64,000 nucleotides of DNA, taken from positions 1,860,001 to 1,924,000 of the forward strand of contig NC_013521.1 in the NCBI RefSeq assembly GCF_000024925.1. Direction: 5' to 3'. The number at the start of each line of letters is the position of its first letter. Positions within the stretch are counted from its first letter, which is position 1. This document shows, piece after piece, positions 52,485-62,020 of the stretch. The notes under the pieces were generated by a model that was not told where the DNA came from, searched no databases, and worked only from the letters and a program-made list of their open reading frames with translations. This stretch comes from Sanguibacter keddieii DSM 10542 (GTDB lineage: Bacteria; Actinomycetota; Actinomycetes; Actinomycetales; Cellulomonadaceae). Both the position numbers and the translations under genes were made by a program.

Positions 52485-53198
52485 GTGACCAACGACGTCA
52501 GCGTGCTCGCCGAGCTCGCCCTGCACATCGCCCGGCTCCCTCCGGAGCAGCCGCTGCCGCTGCGCCTGTGCTCTGCCGGCGCGACGCTCCTCGGCGCCGA
52601 GGGCGGGGCCGTGACCCTCACCGCGACACCGGGCGCGCCCTACGTGCTGGCCACCACGGACACCGTCGCCGAGCGCATCGAGTCGCTCCAAGAGGTCCTG
52701 GGCCTGGGCCCGCGGCACGAGGCCCACCAGACCAGGCGACCGGCGTCGCTCGACGTCGGAGTCGCCCCGGACGCGCCGTCCTCCCTGGCCCAGGAGGTCC
52801 GCGAGGCGGTCGGTGAGGTGCGTGTCCACTCCTACCCGATGGTCGTCTCGGGCTCCGTGCTCGGCGTCTTCAGCGTGCACCTCGCCGCCGGGGTGACGCT
52901 GTCGCGCGACGACGACGAGGCGATGGTCGTCGCCGCGATCATCGGCGGGGCGCTGCTGCGCGACGTCGACGAGGAGTCGTCGTCGATGCTCAGCGGCTGG
53001 CCGGCCCGGGCCAAGATCCACCAGGCGACCGGCATGGTGATCGCCCAGCTCAAGGTCTCCCCGGACGACGCGCTGATCCTCATCCGCGCACACGCGTACG
53101 CTCAGGGGACTACAGTCGCTGCGGTCGCGTCGGCACTGGTCGAGCGGCAGCTGGTCTTCAGCCTCGACGACACCTCGACGGGAGATGACGCACGGTGA
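52485..53198 (+). CDS. GAF and ANTAR domain protein 1
   Basis: 237 residues. The GTG at 52485 is chosen because AGGAGG lies at 52473-52478; an upstream in-frame GTG at 52395 lacks one. An N-terminal GAF-like sensor domain (about 20-165; VHSYPMVVSGSVLGVFSVHL) is followed by an ANTAR RNA-binding domain (ARAKIHQATGMVIAQLKVSP, TVAAVASALVE). ANTAR proteins bind paired hairpins in nascent RNA and prevent termination. The stop overlaps the start of a second GAF-ANTAR gene (GTGA). Confidence 0.85.
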   Translation: MTNDVSVLAELALHIARLPPEQPLPLRLCSAGATLLGAEGGAVTLTATPGAPYVLATTDTVAERIESLQEVLGLGPRHEAHQTRRPASLDVGVAPDAPSSLAQEVREAVGEVRVHSYPMVVSGSVLGVFSVHLAAGVTLSRDDDEAMVVAAIIGGALLRDVDEESSSMLSGWPARAKIHQATGMVIAQLKVSPDDALILIRAHAYAQGTTVAAVASALVERQLVFSLDDTSTGDDAR

Positions 53199-53896
53199 AA
53201 CCCCAGAGCTCGGCCCAGGCTATCGCGGAGGCCACCTCCTTGCTGGTCGCCGACCATGACGTGTCTGACCTGCTGTCCCGGCTGCTCCGCGACTGCACCG
53301 CGTTCCTGCCCGTGGTCGGGGCCGGCATCCTCGTGCGGGACGTCACCGGCAACCTCGAGCTGCTCAGCACGACCTCGCACACCGCCACCCAGCTCGAGAT
53401 CTACCAGGAGCTGCACGAGTCCGGACCGTGCGTCGAGGTGATCGCCGAGGGCGTGGCGCTGTCCGTGGTCGGTGCCGACGCTCTCGTGGACCGCTGGCCC
53501 GTGGTGGGCGAGCTGTTCACACGCTCGGGCATCACCGCCGCGCACGCCTTCCCCATGGTCTGGCGCGGCAAGGCCATCGGTGGTCTCAACCTGTTCAGCA
53601 CCACTCCACAGCGGCTCACCGCCGACGAGCGTGTCCTCGCGCAGAGCCTGGCCGACCTCGCGACCATCGCGCTCGCGCGCAGCGGCGTGCTCTCGGACGA
53701 CGACCTGCACGAGCGCATCCAGAGCGTCCTCGAGCAGCGGGTCGTCGTCGAGCAGGCGAAGGGCGTGGTCGCGGTCGTCGAGGACATCGACCTCGGCGAG
53801 GCCTTCGACCGTCTGGTCGCCCTCTCCGACGCGCGCGGCGAGACGCTCGCGCAGGTCGCGGCCGAGGTCATCGCCTCCGCGCAGCACCGGGCCTGA
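53195..53896 (+). CDS. GAF and ANTAR domain protein 2
   Basis: 233 residues from GTG 53195. GAF domain with VGAGILVRDVTGNLELLSTTS, ESGPCVEVIAEG and AHAFPMVWRGKAIGGLNLFS, the pattern common to actinobacterial GAF-ANTAR regulators. C-terminal ANTAR helix bundle: LEQRVVVEQAKGVVAVVEDI and ETLAQVAAEVIASAQ. Translationally coupled to the preceding paralogue, so the two may form a heteromer. No obvious two-hairpin ANTAR target was found between the two genes. Confidence 0.9.
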   Translation: MKPQSSAQAIAEATSLLVADHDVSDLLSRLLRDCTAFLPVVGAGILVRDVTGNLELLSTTSHTATQLEIYQELHESGPCVEVIAEGVALSVVGADALVDRWPVVGELFTRSGITAAHAFPMVWRGKAIGGLNLFSTTPQRLTADERVLAQSLADLATIALARSGVLSDDDLHERIQSVLEQRVVVEQAKGVVAVVEDIDLGEAFDRLVALSDARGETLAQVAAEVIASAQHRA

Positions 53897-53998
53897 GCGG
53901 CTCGCGAGAGTCACCGTCCACAGCGGTCCAGATGCGAGGTGGCCGCCCGGCGCGCACAGTGGGACGACCCCACCACAGCACTCCGGAGGTCTCCCCGC

Positions 53999-54922
53999 AT
54001 GACGTCTGACAGCACCCAGCCCACCGGCTCGCACGACCAGCTCACCTTCCAGGACCCGGTGACCCGGTACGAGGCGATCGAGCCGCCGGCCGAGAAGAAG
54101 CCCGAGCCGGGCCTCGACTCCGAGCTCACCCCGAAGGCTGACCTCGGCGAGCACACCTACCGCGGCACCGGCCGGCTGCAGGGCCGCAAGGCGCTCGTCA
54201 CCGGGGGAGACTCCGGGATCGGCGCGGCGACCGCGATCGCCTTCGCCCGCGAGGGCGCCGACGTCGCGATCGCCTACCTCCCGGTCGAGCAGTCCGACGC
54301 GGAGAACATCGTCCGCATCATCGAGGAGGCCGGGCGCACCGCCGTCGCCCTCCCCGGGGACCTCATGGACCCTGAGTACACCGCCGGGCTGGTCCGGGCG
54401 GCGGTCGACGGCCTCGGTGGCCTCGACATCCTGGTCAACAACGCGGGCAAGCAGATGGCGGTCGAGTCCATCGAGGACCTCACGGACGAGCAGATCACCG
54501 AGACGTTCACGATCAACATCGAGGCCATGATCCGCCTGTCCCGTGACGCCGCGACGGTCCTGCCCGCCGGGTCGGCGATCATCAACTCGACGTCGATCCA
54601 GGCGTACACCCCGTCGCCGAACCTGATCGACTACGCCTCGACGAAGGCCGCGATCAACAACTTCACCAAAGGGCTCGCGCAGCAGCTCGCCCCGAAGGGG
54701 ATCCGCGTCAACGCGGTCGCCCCCGGACCGATCTGGACGCCGCTGCAGCCCACGGGTGGTCAGCCCGCCGACGCCATCCCGGAGTTCGGCCACCAGACGC
54801 CCCTCGGCCGTGCCGGTCAGCCGACCGAGCTCGCCCCCGCTTACGTGTTCCTGGCCTCGCCCGAGTCCAGCTACGTCCTCGGGGAGACCCTCAACGTCAA
54901 CGGTGGCACGCCCTCGCCGTGA
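53999..54922 (+). CDS. SDR family oxidoreductase (YhdF/YghA-like)
   Basis: 307 residues. About 55 leading residues (Pro/Glu-rich, [19 protein letters not shown]) precede the Rossmann motif [19 protein letters not shown]; catalytic Ser in [11 protein letters not shown] and Tyr-Lys in [11 protein letters not shown]. The layout matches general-stress SDRs such as YhdF, YghA and GsiB-neighbour dehydrogenases. Substrate unknown. GGAGG ribosome binding site eight bases before the ATG. Confidence 0.85.
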   Translation: MTSDSTQPTGSHDQLTFQDPVTRYEAIEPPAEKKPEPGLDSELTPKADLGEHTYRGTGRLQGRKALVTGGDSGIGAATAIAFAREGADVAIAYLPVEQSDAENIVRIIEEAGRTAVALPGDLMDPEYTAGLVRAAVDGLGGLDILVNNAGKQMAVESIEDLTDEQITETFTINIEAMIRLSRDAATVLPAGSAIINSTSIQAYTPSPNLIDYASTKAAINNFTKGLAQQLAPKGIRVNAVAPGPIWTPLQPTGGQPADAIPEFGHQTPLGRAGQPTELAPAYVFLASPESSYVLGETLNVNGGTPSP

Positions 54923-54930
54923 CCTGACGT

Positions 54931-54973
54931 CTCTGCGCGGGCGGCGCCTCGTCGAGGTGCCGCCCGCGCAGAG
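54931..54973 (+). terminator. Terminator of the SDR gene
   Basis: About 20-base stem starting CTCTGCGCGGGCGGC and closing GCCGCCCGCGCAGAG, three-base loop, one wobble pair. Confidence 0.85.
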
Positions 54974-55029
54974 CACCACCACCGGCGAGGCCGACCGCGG
55001 CCTCCCGTCGACGACAGCAGGAGGCCACC

Positions 55030-56277
55030 GTGCGCGCACTCACCTGGCAGGGACGCGAGAACGTCAGCGTCGAGACCGTCCCCGACCCCACCATCATCGA
55101 GCCGACCGACGCGGTCATCAGGGTCACCTCGACCGCCGTGTGCGGGTCCGACCTGCACCTGTACAGCGTCCTCGGTGCGTTCATCGACCCCGGCGACGTC
55201 CTCGGGCACGAGCCCATGGGCATCGTGGAGGCGGTGGGACCCGAGGTCACGCACATCGCCCCGGGGGACCGCGTGGTGGTGCCGTTCAACATCTCCTGCG
55301 GGCGGTGCTTCATGTGCACCCGGGGGTTCCAGTCGCAGTGCGAGACCACCCAGGTCCGGGCGCAGGGCAAGGGTGCTGCGCTCTTCGGCTACACCAAGCT
55401 GTACGGCCAGGTGGCCGGTGGTCAGGCCGAGTACCTGCGCGTCCCGCAGGCCCACTACGGTCCCATCAAGGTCCCCGACGACGGAGCCCCGGACGAGAAG
55501 TACCTCTACCTCTCCGACGTCGTCCCGACGGCATGGCAGGCCGTGGACTACGCGCAGGTCCCGGACGGAGGCTCCGTGACGGTCCTGGGCCTCGGCCCGA
55601 TCGGCCAGATGGCCGCCCGCATCGCACGCCACCGTGGAGCAGAGCAGGTGATCGGCGTGGACCTCGTCCCCGAGCGCCTCGCCATGGCCCGCCGGCACGG
55701 CATCGAGGTGATCGACCTCCGCGAGGTCGACTCCGTCCCCGACGCGGTCCGGGCCCTCACGCACGGTCGTGGCACGGACTCCGTGATCGACGCCGTCGGC
55801 ATGGAGGCCCACGGGTCACCGGTGGGCAAGGCCGCGCAGGCCGCCGCAGGCCTGCTCCCGGACGCCCTCGCCCGGCCGCTCGTCGAGAAGGCCGGCATCG
55901 ACCGGATGGCGGCCCTGCACACGGCGATCTCCACGGTCCGCCGCGGGGGCACCGTCTCGATCTCCGGGGTGTACGGAGGCGCGGTCGACCCCATGCCCCT
56001 CATGGAGATGTTCGACAAGCAGGTCACCCTGCGCATGGGGCAGGCGAACGTCCACCGGTGGACCGACCAGGTGCTGCCGCTGGTCTCCGACGACTCCGAC
56101 CCGCTCGGCGTCCTCGACCTGCGCACGCACCGCGTCGCCCTCGAGGACGCGCCCGCCGCCTACTCGACGTTCCAGAAGAAGGAGGACGGCTGCATCAAGG
56201 TCGTCCTCGACCCCACCCTCCCGGCAGACGCCGCGCCCTCGACCCTCGACGCCACGACGGTCAGGACCACCGCATGA
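55030..56277 (+). CDS. Zinc-dependent dehydrogenase (glutathione-independent formaldehyde dehydrogenase-like)
   Basis: 415 residues from GTG 55030, preceded by GCAGGAGG. Catalytic zinc site TAVCGSDLHLY and GHEPMG; structural zinc lobe CGRCFMCTRGFQSQC with four Cys; long insert after EYLRVPQAH; nucleotide loop VLGLGPIGQMAA. The length and the insert between the Rossmann half and the C terminus resemble FdhA-type and related dehydrogenases, commonly annotated as glutathione-dependent. The substrate is unproven. It overlaps an epimerase-like gene by ATGA. Confidence 0.85.
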   Translation: MRALTWQGRENVSVETVPDPTIIEPTDAVIRVTSTAVCGSDLHLYSVLGAFIDPGDVLGHEPMGIVEAVGPEVTHIAPGDRVVVPFNISCGRCFMCTRGFQSQCETTQVRAQGKGAALFGYTKLYGQVAGGQAEYLRVPQAHYGPIKVPDDGAPDEKYLYLSDVVPTAWQAVDYAQVPDGGSVTVLGLGPIGQMAARIARHRGAEQVIGVDLVPERLAMARRHGIEVIDLREVDSVPDAVRALTHGRGTDSVIDAVGMEAHGSPVGKAAQAAAGLLPDALARPLVEKAGIDRMAALHTAISTVRRGGTVSISGVYGGAVDPMPLMEMFDKQVTLRMGQANVHRWTDQVLPLVSDDSDPLGVLDLRTHRVALEDAPAAYSTFQKKEDGCIKVVLDPTLPADAAPSTLDATTVRTTA

Positions 56278-57323
56278 GGGTGGTGGTGGTCGGTGGGAGC
56301 GGCAATGCCGGGACGGGAGTGCTGCGGGCCCTGCACGACGCACCGGAGATCACCGCGGTCGTCGGGGTCTCGCGTCGGCGCCCGGACCTGACGAGCGATC
56401 CGTTCCGCGGGACGGAGTGGGTCCAGCGGGACGTCGCGCTCGGCGACGGCACCCGGGACGCCGCGCTGGTCGACGACCTCGCAGGAGTCTTCGCCGGGGC
56501 CGACGCCGTCGTGCACCTCGCCTGGCTCATCCAGCCCAACAGGGACCGCGACCTGCTGCGGCGCACCAACGTCGACGGGACCCGGACCGTGGCCCGCGCC
56601 GCTGCCGCTGCAGGGGTCCCGCAGCTCGTGGTCGCGTCGTCCGTGGGGAGCTACGCTCCCGTGCACGACGACGTCCTGCGCGACGAGTCGTGGAGCACCA
56701 GCGGCGTCCCCACCTCCCACTACAGCGTCGACAAGGTGGCCCAGGAGCGCGTGCTCGACGACGTCGAGGCCGCACATCCCGAGATGGTCGTCACCCGGCT
56801 GCGCCCCGCACTGATCTTCCAGCCCGAGGCCGGCGCCGAGATCGCCCGGTACTTCCTCGGGCCGCTCGTCCCGCGCCGGGCGCTGCGACCCGGGCTCCTG
56901 CCGGTCGTCCCCTTCCCCGGCGGGCTGCGCCTGCAGGCCGTGCACGCCGACGACCTCGGCCGCGCCTACCTGGCCGCCCTGCTGCACCGGGACCAGGCGC
57001 GCGGCGCCTTCAACGTCGCCCACGACCAGGTGCTCCGCGCCGACGACGTCGCCGCGGTCCTCGACCACGGCAAGTCCTTCGGCGTCCCTCCGGCCGCCCT
57101 GCGCACCCTCCTGGCGGTCGCCTACGACCTGCGCCTGGTCCCGACCGACCCCGGCTGGCTGGACATGGCCATGGGGGCTCCGCTCATGAGCACCGAGCGG
57201 GCACGGACACGCCTCGGCTGGCAGCCGCGGCACAGCGCCGCCGACTCCCTGGCCGACCTGCTGCACGGGCTCGCGAGCGGGGAAGGGCTCGACAGCCCGC
57301 CGCTCCGACGGTCACGGACCTGA
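56274..57323 (+). CDS. NAD-dependent epimerase/dehydratase family protein
   Basis: 349 residues. Rossmann start VVVVGGSGNAGTGVLRAL, then VHLAWLIQPNRD, VASSVGSYAPV and the catalytic Tyr-Lys in HYSVDKVAQE. An extended SDR with a C-terminal substrate part (FNVAHDQVLRADDVAAVLD). Start lies within the stop of the dehydrogenase gene, so the two are made together and may act on one pathway. The substrate is unknown. Confidence 0.85.
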   Translation: MRVVVVGGSGNAGTGVLRALHDAPEITAVVGVSRRRPDLTSDPFRGTEWVQRDVALGDGTRDAALVDDLAGVFAGADAVVHLAWLIQPNRDRDLLRRTNVDGTRTVARAAAAAGVPQLVVASSVGSYAPVHDDVLRDESWSTSGVPTSHYSVDKVAQERVLDDVEAAHPEMVVTRLRPALIFQPEAGAEIARYFLGPLVPRRALRPGLLPVVPFPGGLRLQAVHADDLGRAYLAALLHRDQARGAFNVAHDQVLRADDVAAVLDHGKSFGVPPAALRTLLAVAYDLRLVPTDPGWLDMAMGAPLMSTERARTRLGWQPRHSAADSLADLLHGLASGEGLDSPPLRRSRT

Positions 57324-57433
57324 GTCGACGAACCCGAGGTCACACCGCCCAGCCACCCTCCCCGGTTGTGCGTGACCGAGATCCGCATATCGTCGAAGGA
57401 CACCCCAGCACCGCCCCCGAGAGGAGCACCACC

Positions 57434-58027
57434 ATGACCTCCGACACGACCTCCCACCAGACGCCCGACCTCACCGGCCGCCGCGTCCTCGCCGTCGTCA
57501 CCACCTACGGCGTCGAGCAGGACGAGCTCGTCGTCCCGCTCGAGCACCTGCGTGCCGCGGGCGCCCACGTCGACGTCGCAGCACCCGAGCGGGGCACGGT
57601 CGAGACCCTCGTCGGCGACAAGGACCCCGGTCGCCCGGTCGAGGCAGACCGGGCCCTCGGCGACCTCACCGACGCAGACCTCGACTCCTACGACCTGCTG
57701 CTCGTCCCCGGGGGCACCATCAACGCCGACGCCCTGCGTCTGGAGGAGAAGGCCGTCGCCGCCGTGGGCACCTTCGCACGCTCCGGTCGCCCGGTCGCCG
57801 CGATCTGCCACGGACCGTGGCTCGTGGTCGAGGCAGGCCTCGCCACCGGCAAGACGCTCACCTCGTACCCGACGCTGCAGACCGACGTCCGCAACGCCGG
57901 TGGCACCTGGCAGGACCAGTCGGTGGTGAGCGACCCGACCGACGGCTGGACCCTCGTGACCTCGCGCACCCCGGACGACCTCGACGACTTCCTCCGGGAG
58001 GTCGACGCGGCACTCGCCGCTCGCTGA
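57434..58027 (+). CDS. DJ-1/PfpI family protein (type 1 glutamine amidotransferase-like)
   Basis: 197 residues. GGAGCACC site before the ATG. The nucleophile-elbow Cys is in PVAAICHGPWLV, with the conserved acidic residue in GVEQDELVVPLEHLRAAG and LLLVPGGTINADALR. Members are deglycases, chaperones or proteases in stress protection. It may be expressed with the oxidoreductases upstream. A T-rich terminator follows. Confidence 0.85.
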   Translation: MTSDTTSHQTPDLTGRRVLAVVTTYGVEQDELVVPLEHLRAAGAHVDVAAPERGTVETLVGDKDPGRPVEADRALGDLTDADLDSYDLLLVPGGTINADALRLEEKAVAAVGTFARSGRPVAAICHGPWLVVEAGLATGKTLTSYPTLQTDVRNAGGTWQDQSVVSDPTDGWTLVTSRTPDDLDDFLREVDAALAAR

Positions 58028-58070
58028 GCACGCCACGCCCGCAGAGGGCACCGCCCGCACAGGGCGCCGG

Positions 58071-58110
58071 CGGCTGTGGACGGTCCCCTCACGGGCGCCG
58101 TCCACAGCCG
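58071..58110 (+). terminator. Terminator of the DJ-1/PfpI gene
   Basis: Thirteen-base perfect stem CGGCTGTGGACGG / CCGTCCACAGCCG, followed by TTCCTGTTGT, one of the few T-rich tails in the window. Confidence 0.85.
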
Positions 58111-58211
58111 TTCCTGTTGTGCGCAGCGGACGAGGGCCTAGGTTCGGAGCAGTGCCGGACGCCTCAGCCCGGCGGCTGACGGACCGCGCGCGACCCCACG
58201 ACGGAGGACCC

Positions 58212-59357
58212 ATGCCTGCAGACACCCGCCCCGGACAGGACAGGGCTGCTGAGACGGCCGGGTCCGAGCACCCGGACTCGCCGGTCGACCTGACCGAGCG
58301 GTCGTGGAGGCTGGTGCTCCGCTCGACGGCCCGCCAGTTCACCCGCGACCAGTGCCTCGACCTGGCCGCCGCGCTCACCTACTACGCCGTGCTGGCGTCC
58401 GCGCCGGCGCTCCTCGCGCTGGTCTCGATCCTCGGGCTCGTCGGCGACGGCGGCGCCCTCGTCGAGGACGTGCTCGGCATCGTGTCGTCGGTCCTGCCCG
58501 CCGAGACCATGGCGACCGTCGAGCCGCTCGTCGACCAGGTCGCGAGCCAGTCCTCCGGTGCGGGCCTCGCCCTCGTCATCGGCCTCGCGGGGGCGTTGTG
58601 GTCCGCCTCCGGCTACGTGGGCGCCTTCGGGAGGGCGCTCAACCGGGTCTACGAGATCGAGGAAGGCCGGCCGGTGTGGAAGCTGCGCCCGGCCAACCTG
58701 CTCATCACCCTCGTGGTGGCTGTCGGCGCCGCGCTCGTCGTGGTCGCGCTCGTGCTGTCCGGAGGCGTCGCCCAGGCGGTCGGTGACACGATCGGTCTCG
58801 GCAGCGTCGCCCTGACGGTGTGGAGCGTCGCGAAGTGGCCCGTCGTGCTCCTCGTGGTCATCGGCATGGTCGCCCTGCTCTACCACTCGACGCCGAACGT
58901 GAGGCAGCCGAGGTTCCGCTGGCTGAGCGTCGGGGCGCTCGTCGCGATCCTCGTCTGGGCCGTCGCCTCCGCCGGGTTCGGCGTGTACGTCGCGACCCTG
59001 GGGTCCTACGGCTCCACCTACGGGACGCTCGGGACGGTCATCGTGTTCCTGCTGTGGCTGTGGATCACCAACCTCGCGCTGCTCTTCGGGGCCGAGCTCG
59101 ACTCCGAGCTCGAGCGCGGCCGCGAGCTGCAGTCGGGCCTCCCCGCGGAGGAGACGCTCCAGCTGCCCCCGCGTGACGCACGCGGGATCGAGAAGCGCGC
59201 GGCGAAGACCGCCGAGGCCGTCTCCGAGGGCCGCGCGATCCGGCTCGAGGCGCAGCGGCAGGGACGTCACAGCGACGAGACGGGGCCGGCAGCCGAGGGC
59301 TCACGGCCTGACGGCGACGAGGACGGCCTCGACGACGGACCCACGCCGCGGCACTGA
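58212..59357 (+). CDS. YihY/virulence factor BrkB family membrane protein
   Basis: 381 residues. Six membrane helices over about 50-300 with family motifs DLAAALTYYAVLASAPALLAL, GALWSASGYVGAFGRALNRVYEIEEGRP, LYHSTPNVRQPRFRWLSVGA and LWLWITNLALLFGAELDSELER. The C-terminal 80 residues are charged. These proteins were once called tRNA-processing RNase BN by mistake; their real role is unknown. GGAGG ribosome binding site. The C terminus reaches into a short tandem repeat. Confidence 0.9.
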   Translation: MPADTRPGQDRAAETAGSEHPDSPVDLTERSWRLVLRSTARQFTRDQCLDLAAALTYYAVLASAPALLALVSILGLVGDGGALVEDVLGIVSSVLPAETMATVEPLVDQVASQSSGAGLALVIGLAGALWSASGYVGAFGRALNRVYEIEEGRPVWKLRPANLLITLVVAVGAALVVVALVLSGGVAQAVGDTIGLGSVALTVWSVAKWPVVLLVVIGMVALLYHSTPNVRQPRFRWLSVGALVAILVWAVASAGFGVYVATLGSYGSTYGTLGTVIVFLLWLWITNLALLFGAELDSELERGRELQSGLPAEETLQLPPRDARGIEKRAAKTAEAVSEGRAIRLEAQRQGRHSDETGPAAEGSRPDGDEDGLDDGPTPRH

Positions 59358-59380
59358 CAGGCACTGACAGGCACTGACGA
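59352..59380. repeat. Ten-base tandem repeat
   Basis: Three copies of GGCACTGACA (last one cut), the first covering the stop codon of the BrkB-type gene. A second motif, GACGGGTCACCG, appears twice within the following 55 bases. Confidence 0.85.
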
Positions 59381-59491
59381 GACACCGACGGGTCACCGAG
59401 GAGGCACCGACGGCACACCGACGGGTCACCGCGCCACCTCCGGGCGCCGCCACCCCGCGCGTGGACCACCACCCGTACCTACGATCAGACG

Positions 59492-60967
59492 ATGACCTCT
59501 CCCACCCTCGTCCTCGTGACCGGCGCGACCGGATACATCGGCGGCAGGCTCGTCCCACGCCTCCTCGCGCAGGGCTTCGCCGTCCGCGTGCTGGTCCGCA
59601 CCCCCTCCAAGCTCGACGGCGTCCCGTGGCACGACCAGGTCGACGTCGTCGAGGGCGACCTCAGCTCCGCCGAGGACACCGAGCGGGCCTTCCAGGGCGT
59701 CCACACCGTCTTCTACCTCGTCCACTCGATGGGGTCGGGGTCCGACTTCGAGGAGCAGGAGCGCGAGACCGCCCGGCTCGTCGCCACGGCGGCCGAGCGG
59801 GCGGGCGCCTCGCGCCTCGTGTACCTGGGCGGGCTGCACCCCGAGGGCGTCGAGCTCTCGACGCACATGCGCTCGCGGACGGCCGTCGGCAAGGTGTTCC
59901 TCGACAGCGCCGTCCCCGCGATCGTGTTCCAGGCCGGGGTGGTCATCGGGTCCGGGTCGGCGTCCTTCGAGATGATCCGTCACCTCACCGAGAACGTGCC
60001 GCTCATGCCGGCGCCGAGCTGGGTGCAGAACCGGATCGAGCCGATCGCCGTGCGCGACGTGCTGCACTACCTCGTGCACGCCCCGCTCGTGGACGCCGAC
60101 GTGAACCGGACCTTCGACATCGGGTCGCGGGACGTCCTGACCTACGCGGCTCTCATGTACGGGTACGGCTACGAGGCCGGCCTGCCGCACCGTCGCATCT
60201 ACGCCCTCCCGATCCCGGCGCCGATGCTCGCCGGGTGGTGGGTCGCCCTCGTGACCCCGATCCCGCACTCGATGGCCGTACCGCTGGTGCAGTCCCTCCA
60301 GCACGACGCCGTGGCCCAGGAGCACGACGTCGACGACGTGATCGCACCGCCCGCCGCCGGCCTGACGGACTACCGGCACGCCGTGCGCCTGGCGCTGAGC
60401 AAGATCGAGGACGGCGTCGTCGAGACCTCGTGGACGGGCGCGTCGTCGGGGAAGCCGTACGAGCCGCTGCCGAGCGACCCCGACTGGGCGGGCCGGACGG
60501 TCTACGTCGACGACAGGTCCCGCACCGGTGACGCCCCGCCCGCGGCGGTGTGGAAGGTCATCGAGGGCATCGGCGGCGACAACGGCTGGTACTCGCTGCC
60601 GGCCGCCTGGGTGATCCGCGGTCTCGCGGACAAGGTGCTCGGGGGAGCCGGGCACAACCGTGGCCGTCGCAACCCCAAGACCCTCGTGGTGGGCGACGCG
60701 GTCGACTGGTGGCGCGTCGAGCACCTCGAGCCCGGCCGCCAGCTGCGGCTGCGTGCCGAGATGCTCGTCCCGGGCGAGGCGTGGCTCGAGCTCACGGCCG
60801 AGCCGGAGGGCACGGGGACGCGGTACCGCCAGCGTGCGATCTACTTCCCGCGGGGGCTCTTCGGCAAGGCCTACTGGTGGGCGGTGTGGCCCTTCCACGG
60901 TCTGATCTTCCCGTCGATGGCCCGCAACATCCTGGCCCGCGCGGCACGGGACGCCGAGCAGGGCTGA
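59492..60967 (+). CDS. NAD(P)-binding protein with C-terminal DUF2867-like domain
   Basis: 491 residues. N-terminal Rossmann fold VLVTGATGYIGGRLVPRLL, VEGDLSSAED, FYLVHSMGSG and VYLGGLHPEG (atypical SDR). A C-terminal region from about 325 (SRTGDAPPAAVWKVIEGIGGDNGWYSLP and LRLRAEMLVPGEAWLEL, FPRGLFGKAYWWAVWPFHG) matches the DUF2867 domain found fused to such SDRs. Function unknown; a role in lipid or polyketide-like reduction has been proposed for related proteins. Confidence 0.85.
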   Translation: MTSPTLVLVTGATGYIGGRLVPRLLAQGFAVRVLVRTPSKLDGVPWHDQVDVVEGDLSSAEDTERAFQGVHTVFYLVHSMGSGSDFEEQERETARLVATAAERAGASRLVYLGGLHPEGVELSTHMRSRTAVGKVFLDSAVPAIVFQAGVVIGSGSASFEMIRHLTENVPLMPAPSWVQNRIEPIAVRDVLHYLVHAPLVDADVNRTFDIGSRDVLTYAALMYGYGYEAGLPHRRIYALPIPAPMLAGWWVALVTPIPHSMAVPLVQSLQHDAVAQEHDVDDVIAPPAAGLTDYRHAVRLALSKIEDGVVETSWTGASSGKPYEPLPSDPDWAGRTVYVDDRSRTGDAPPAAVWKVIEGIGGDNGWYSLPAAWVIRGLADKVLGGAGHNRGRRNPKTLVVGDAVDWWRVEHLEPGRQLRLRAEMLVPGEAWLELTAEPEGTGTRYRQRAIYFPRGLFGKAYWWAVWPFHGLIFPSMARNILARAARDAEQG

Positions 60968-61033
60968 GCAGAGGCCCGGCATCGACAGCGGCAGCCTGCG
61001 CCCTGCTGCCCGCCGCTGTGCCCTGGCCGGGGC

Positions 61034-62020
61034 TCAGGGGCGGGCGGGCTCCGGCTCGGCCGCGTCGCCCATGCGCCGCGCGATGACGGCGCAGACGATG
61101 AGCTGGATCTGGTGGAAGATCATCAGGGGCAGCACCATGAAGCCGATGGTCGCGGCCGGGAGCAGCACGGTGGCCATCGGGACGCCGCTCGCGAGGGACT
61201 TCTTGGACCCGCACATGAGCAGCACCACACGGTCCGCCCGGCTGAAGCCGAAGCGCTTGCCCGCGAAGGTCGTCAGGCCCAGGACGGCTGCGAGCAGCAG
61301 ACAGCACAGGACGGCGACGGCGACGATCGAGCCGACGTCGACCGTCGTCCAGATCCCGTCGACCACGCCGTGGCTGAAGGCCGCGTAGACGACGAGCACC
61401 ACGGACCCGCGGTCGGTGAGGGTCGTGACCCGCTTGTGCCGCAGCACGAAGGGCGCCAGCCAGCGCCGCAGCAGCTGCCCCGCCACGAAGGGGGCCAGCA
61501 GCTGGAGCCCGATCTTGCCGATCGAGTCGGCCGAGAAGCCCACCGTCCCGCCGAGCAGCCCCGCGACCAGCAGCGGTGTGAGGAGCACGCCGGCGAGGTT
61601 GGAGAACGACGCGGCGACCACGGCGCCGGCGACGTTGCCGCGGGCGATCGAGGTGAAGGCGATCGACGACTGGACGGTCGAGGGCAGCAGCGTGAGGAAC
61701 AGCAGGCCGAGCTTGAGGTCGGTCGGCACGACCGACGACGGCACGAGCTGCATCGCGAGGCCGAGCAGCGGGAACACCACGAAGGTGACCGCGAGCACCG
61801 ACCCGTGCAGCCGCCAGTCCCGGAGCGCGTTGACGGCCTCCTTGGTGGGCAGCCGCACGCCGTAGAGGAAGAACAGCCAGCCGACCGCGATCACCACGGC
61901 GACGTCGAGGCCCTCGGCGGCCTGCCCCCGGACGGGGAAGAAGGACGCGACGGCGACCGCGAGGAGCAGCGAGACGATGAACAGGTCGATCCGCGCGACG
62001 AGGCGCCGTACAGCGCTCAT
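61034..62020 (-). CDS. Bile acid:sodium symporter family transporter
   Basis: 328 residues with about nine or ten membrane helices. Family motifs LLPSTVQSSIAFTSIARGNVAGAVVAASFSN and CGSKKSLASGVPMATVLLP match the BASS/SBF-like PF13593 branch (ASBT-like). Many carry organic anions rather than bile acids in bacteria. The ATG overlaps the stop of the cysteine hydrolase by ATGA, so it probably transports a substrate or product of that enzyme. Confidence 0.85.
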   Translation of the reverse strand: MSAVRRLVARIDLFIVSLLLAVAVASFFPVRGQAAEGLDVAVVIAVGWLFFLYGVRLPTKEAVNALRDWRLHGSVLAVTFVVFPLLGLAMQLVPSSVVPTDLKLGLLFLTLLPSTVQSSIAFTSIARGNVAGAVVAASFSNLAGVLLTPLLVAGLLGGTVGFSADSIGKIGLQLLAPFVAGQLLRRWLAPFVLRHKRVTTLTDRGSVVLVVYAAFSHGVVDGIWTTVDVGSIVAVAVLCCLLLAAVLGLTTFAGKRFGFSRADRVVLLMCGSKKSLASGVPMATVLLPAATIGFMVLPLMIFHQIQLIVCAVIARRMGDAAEPEPARP

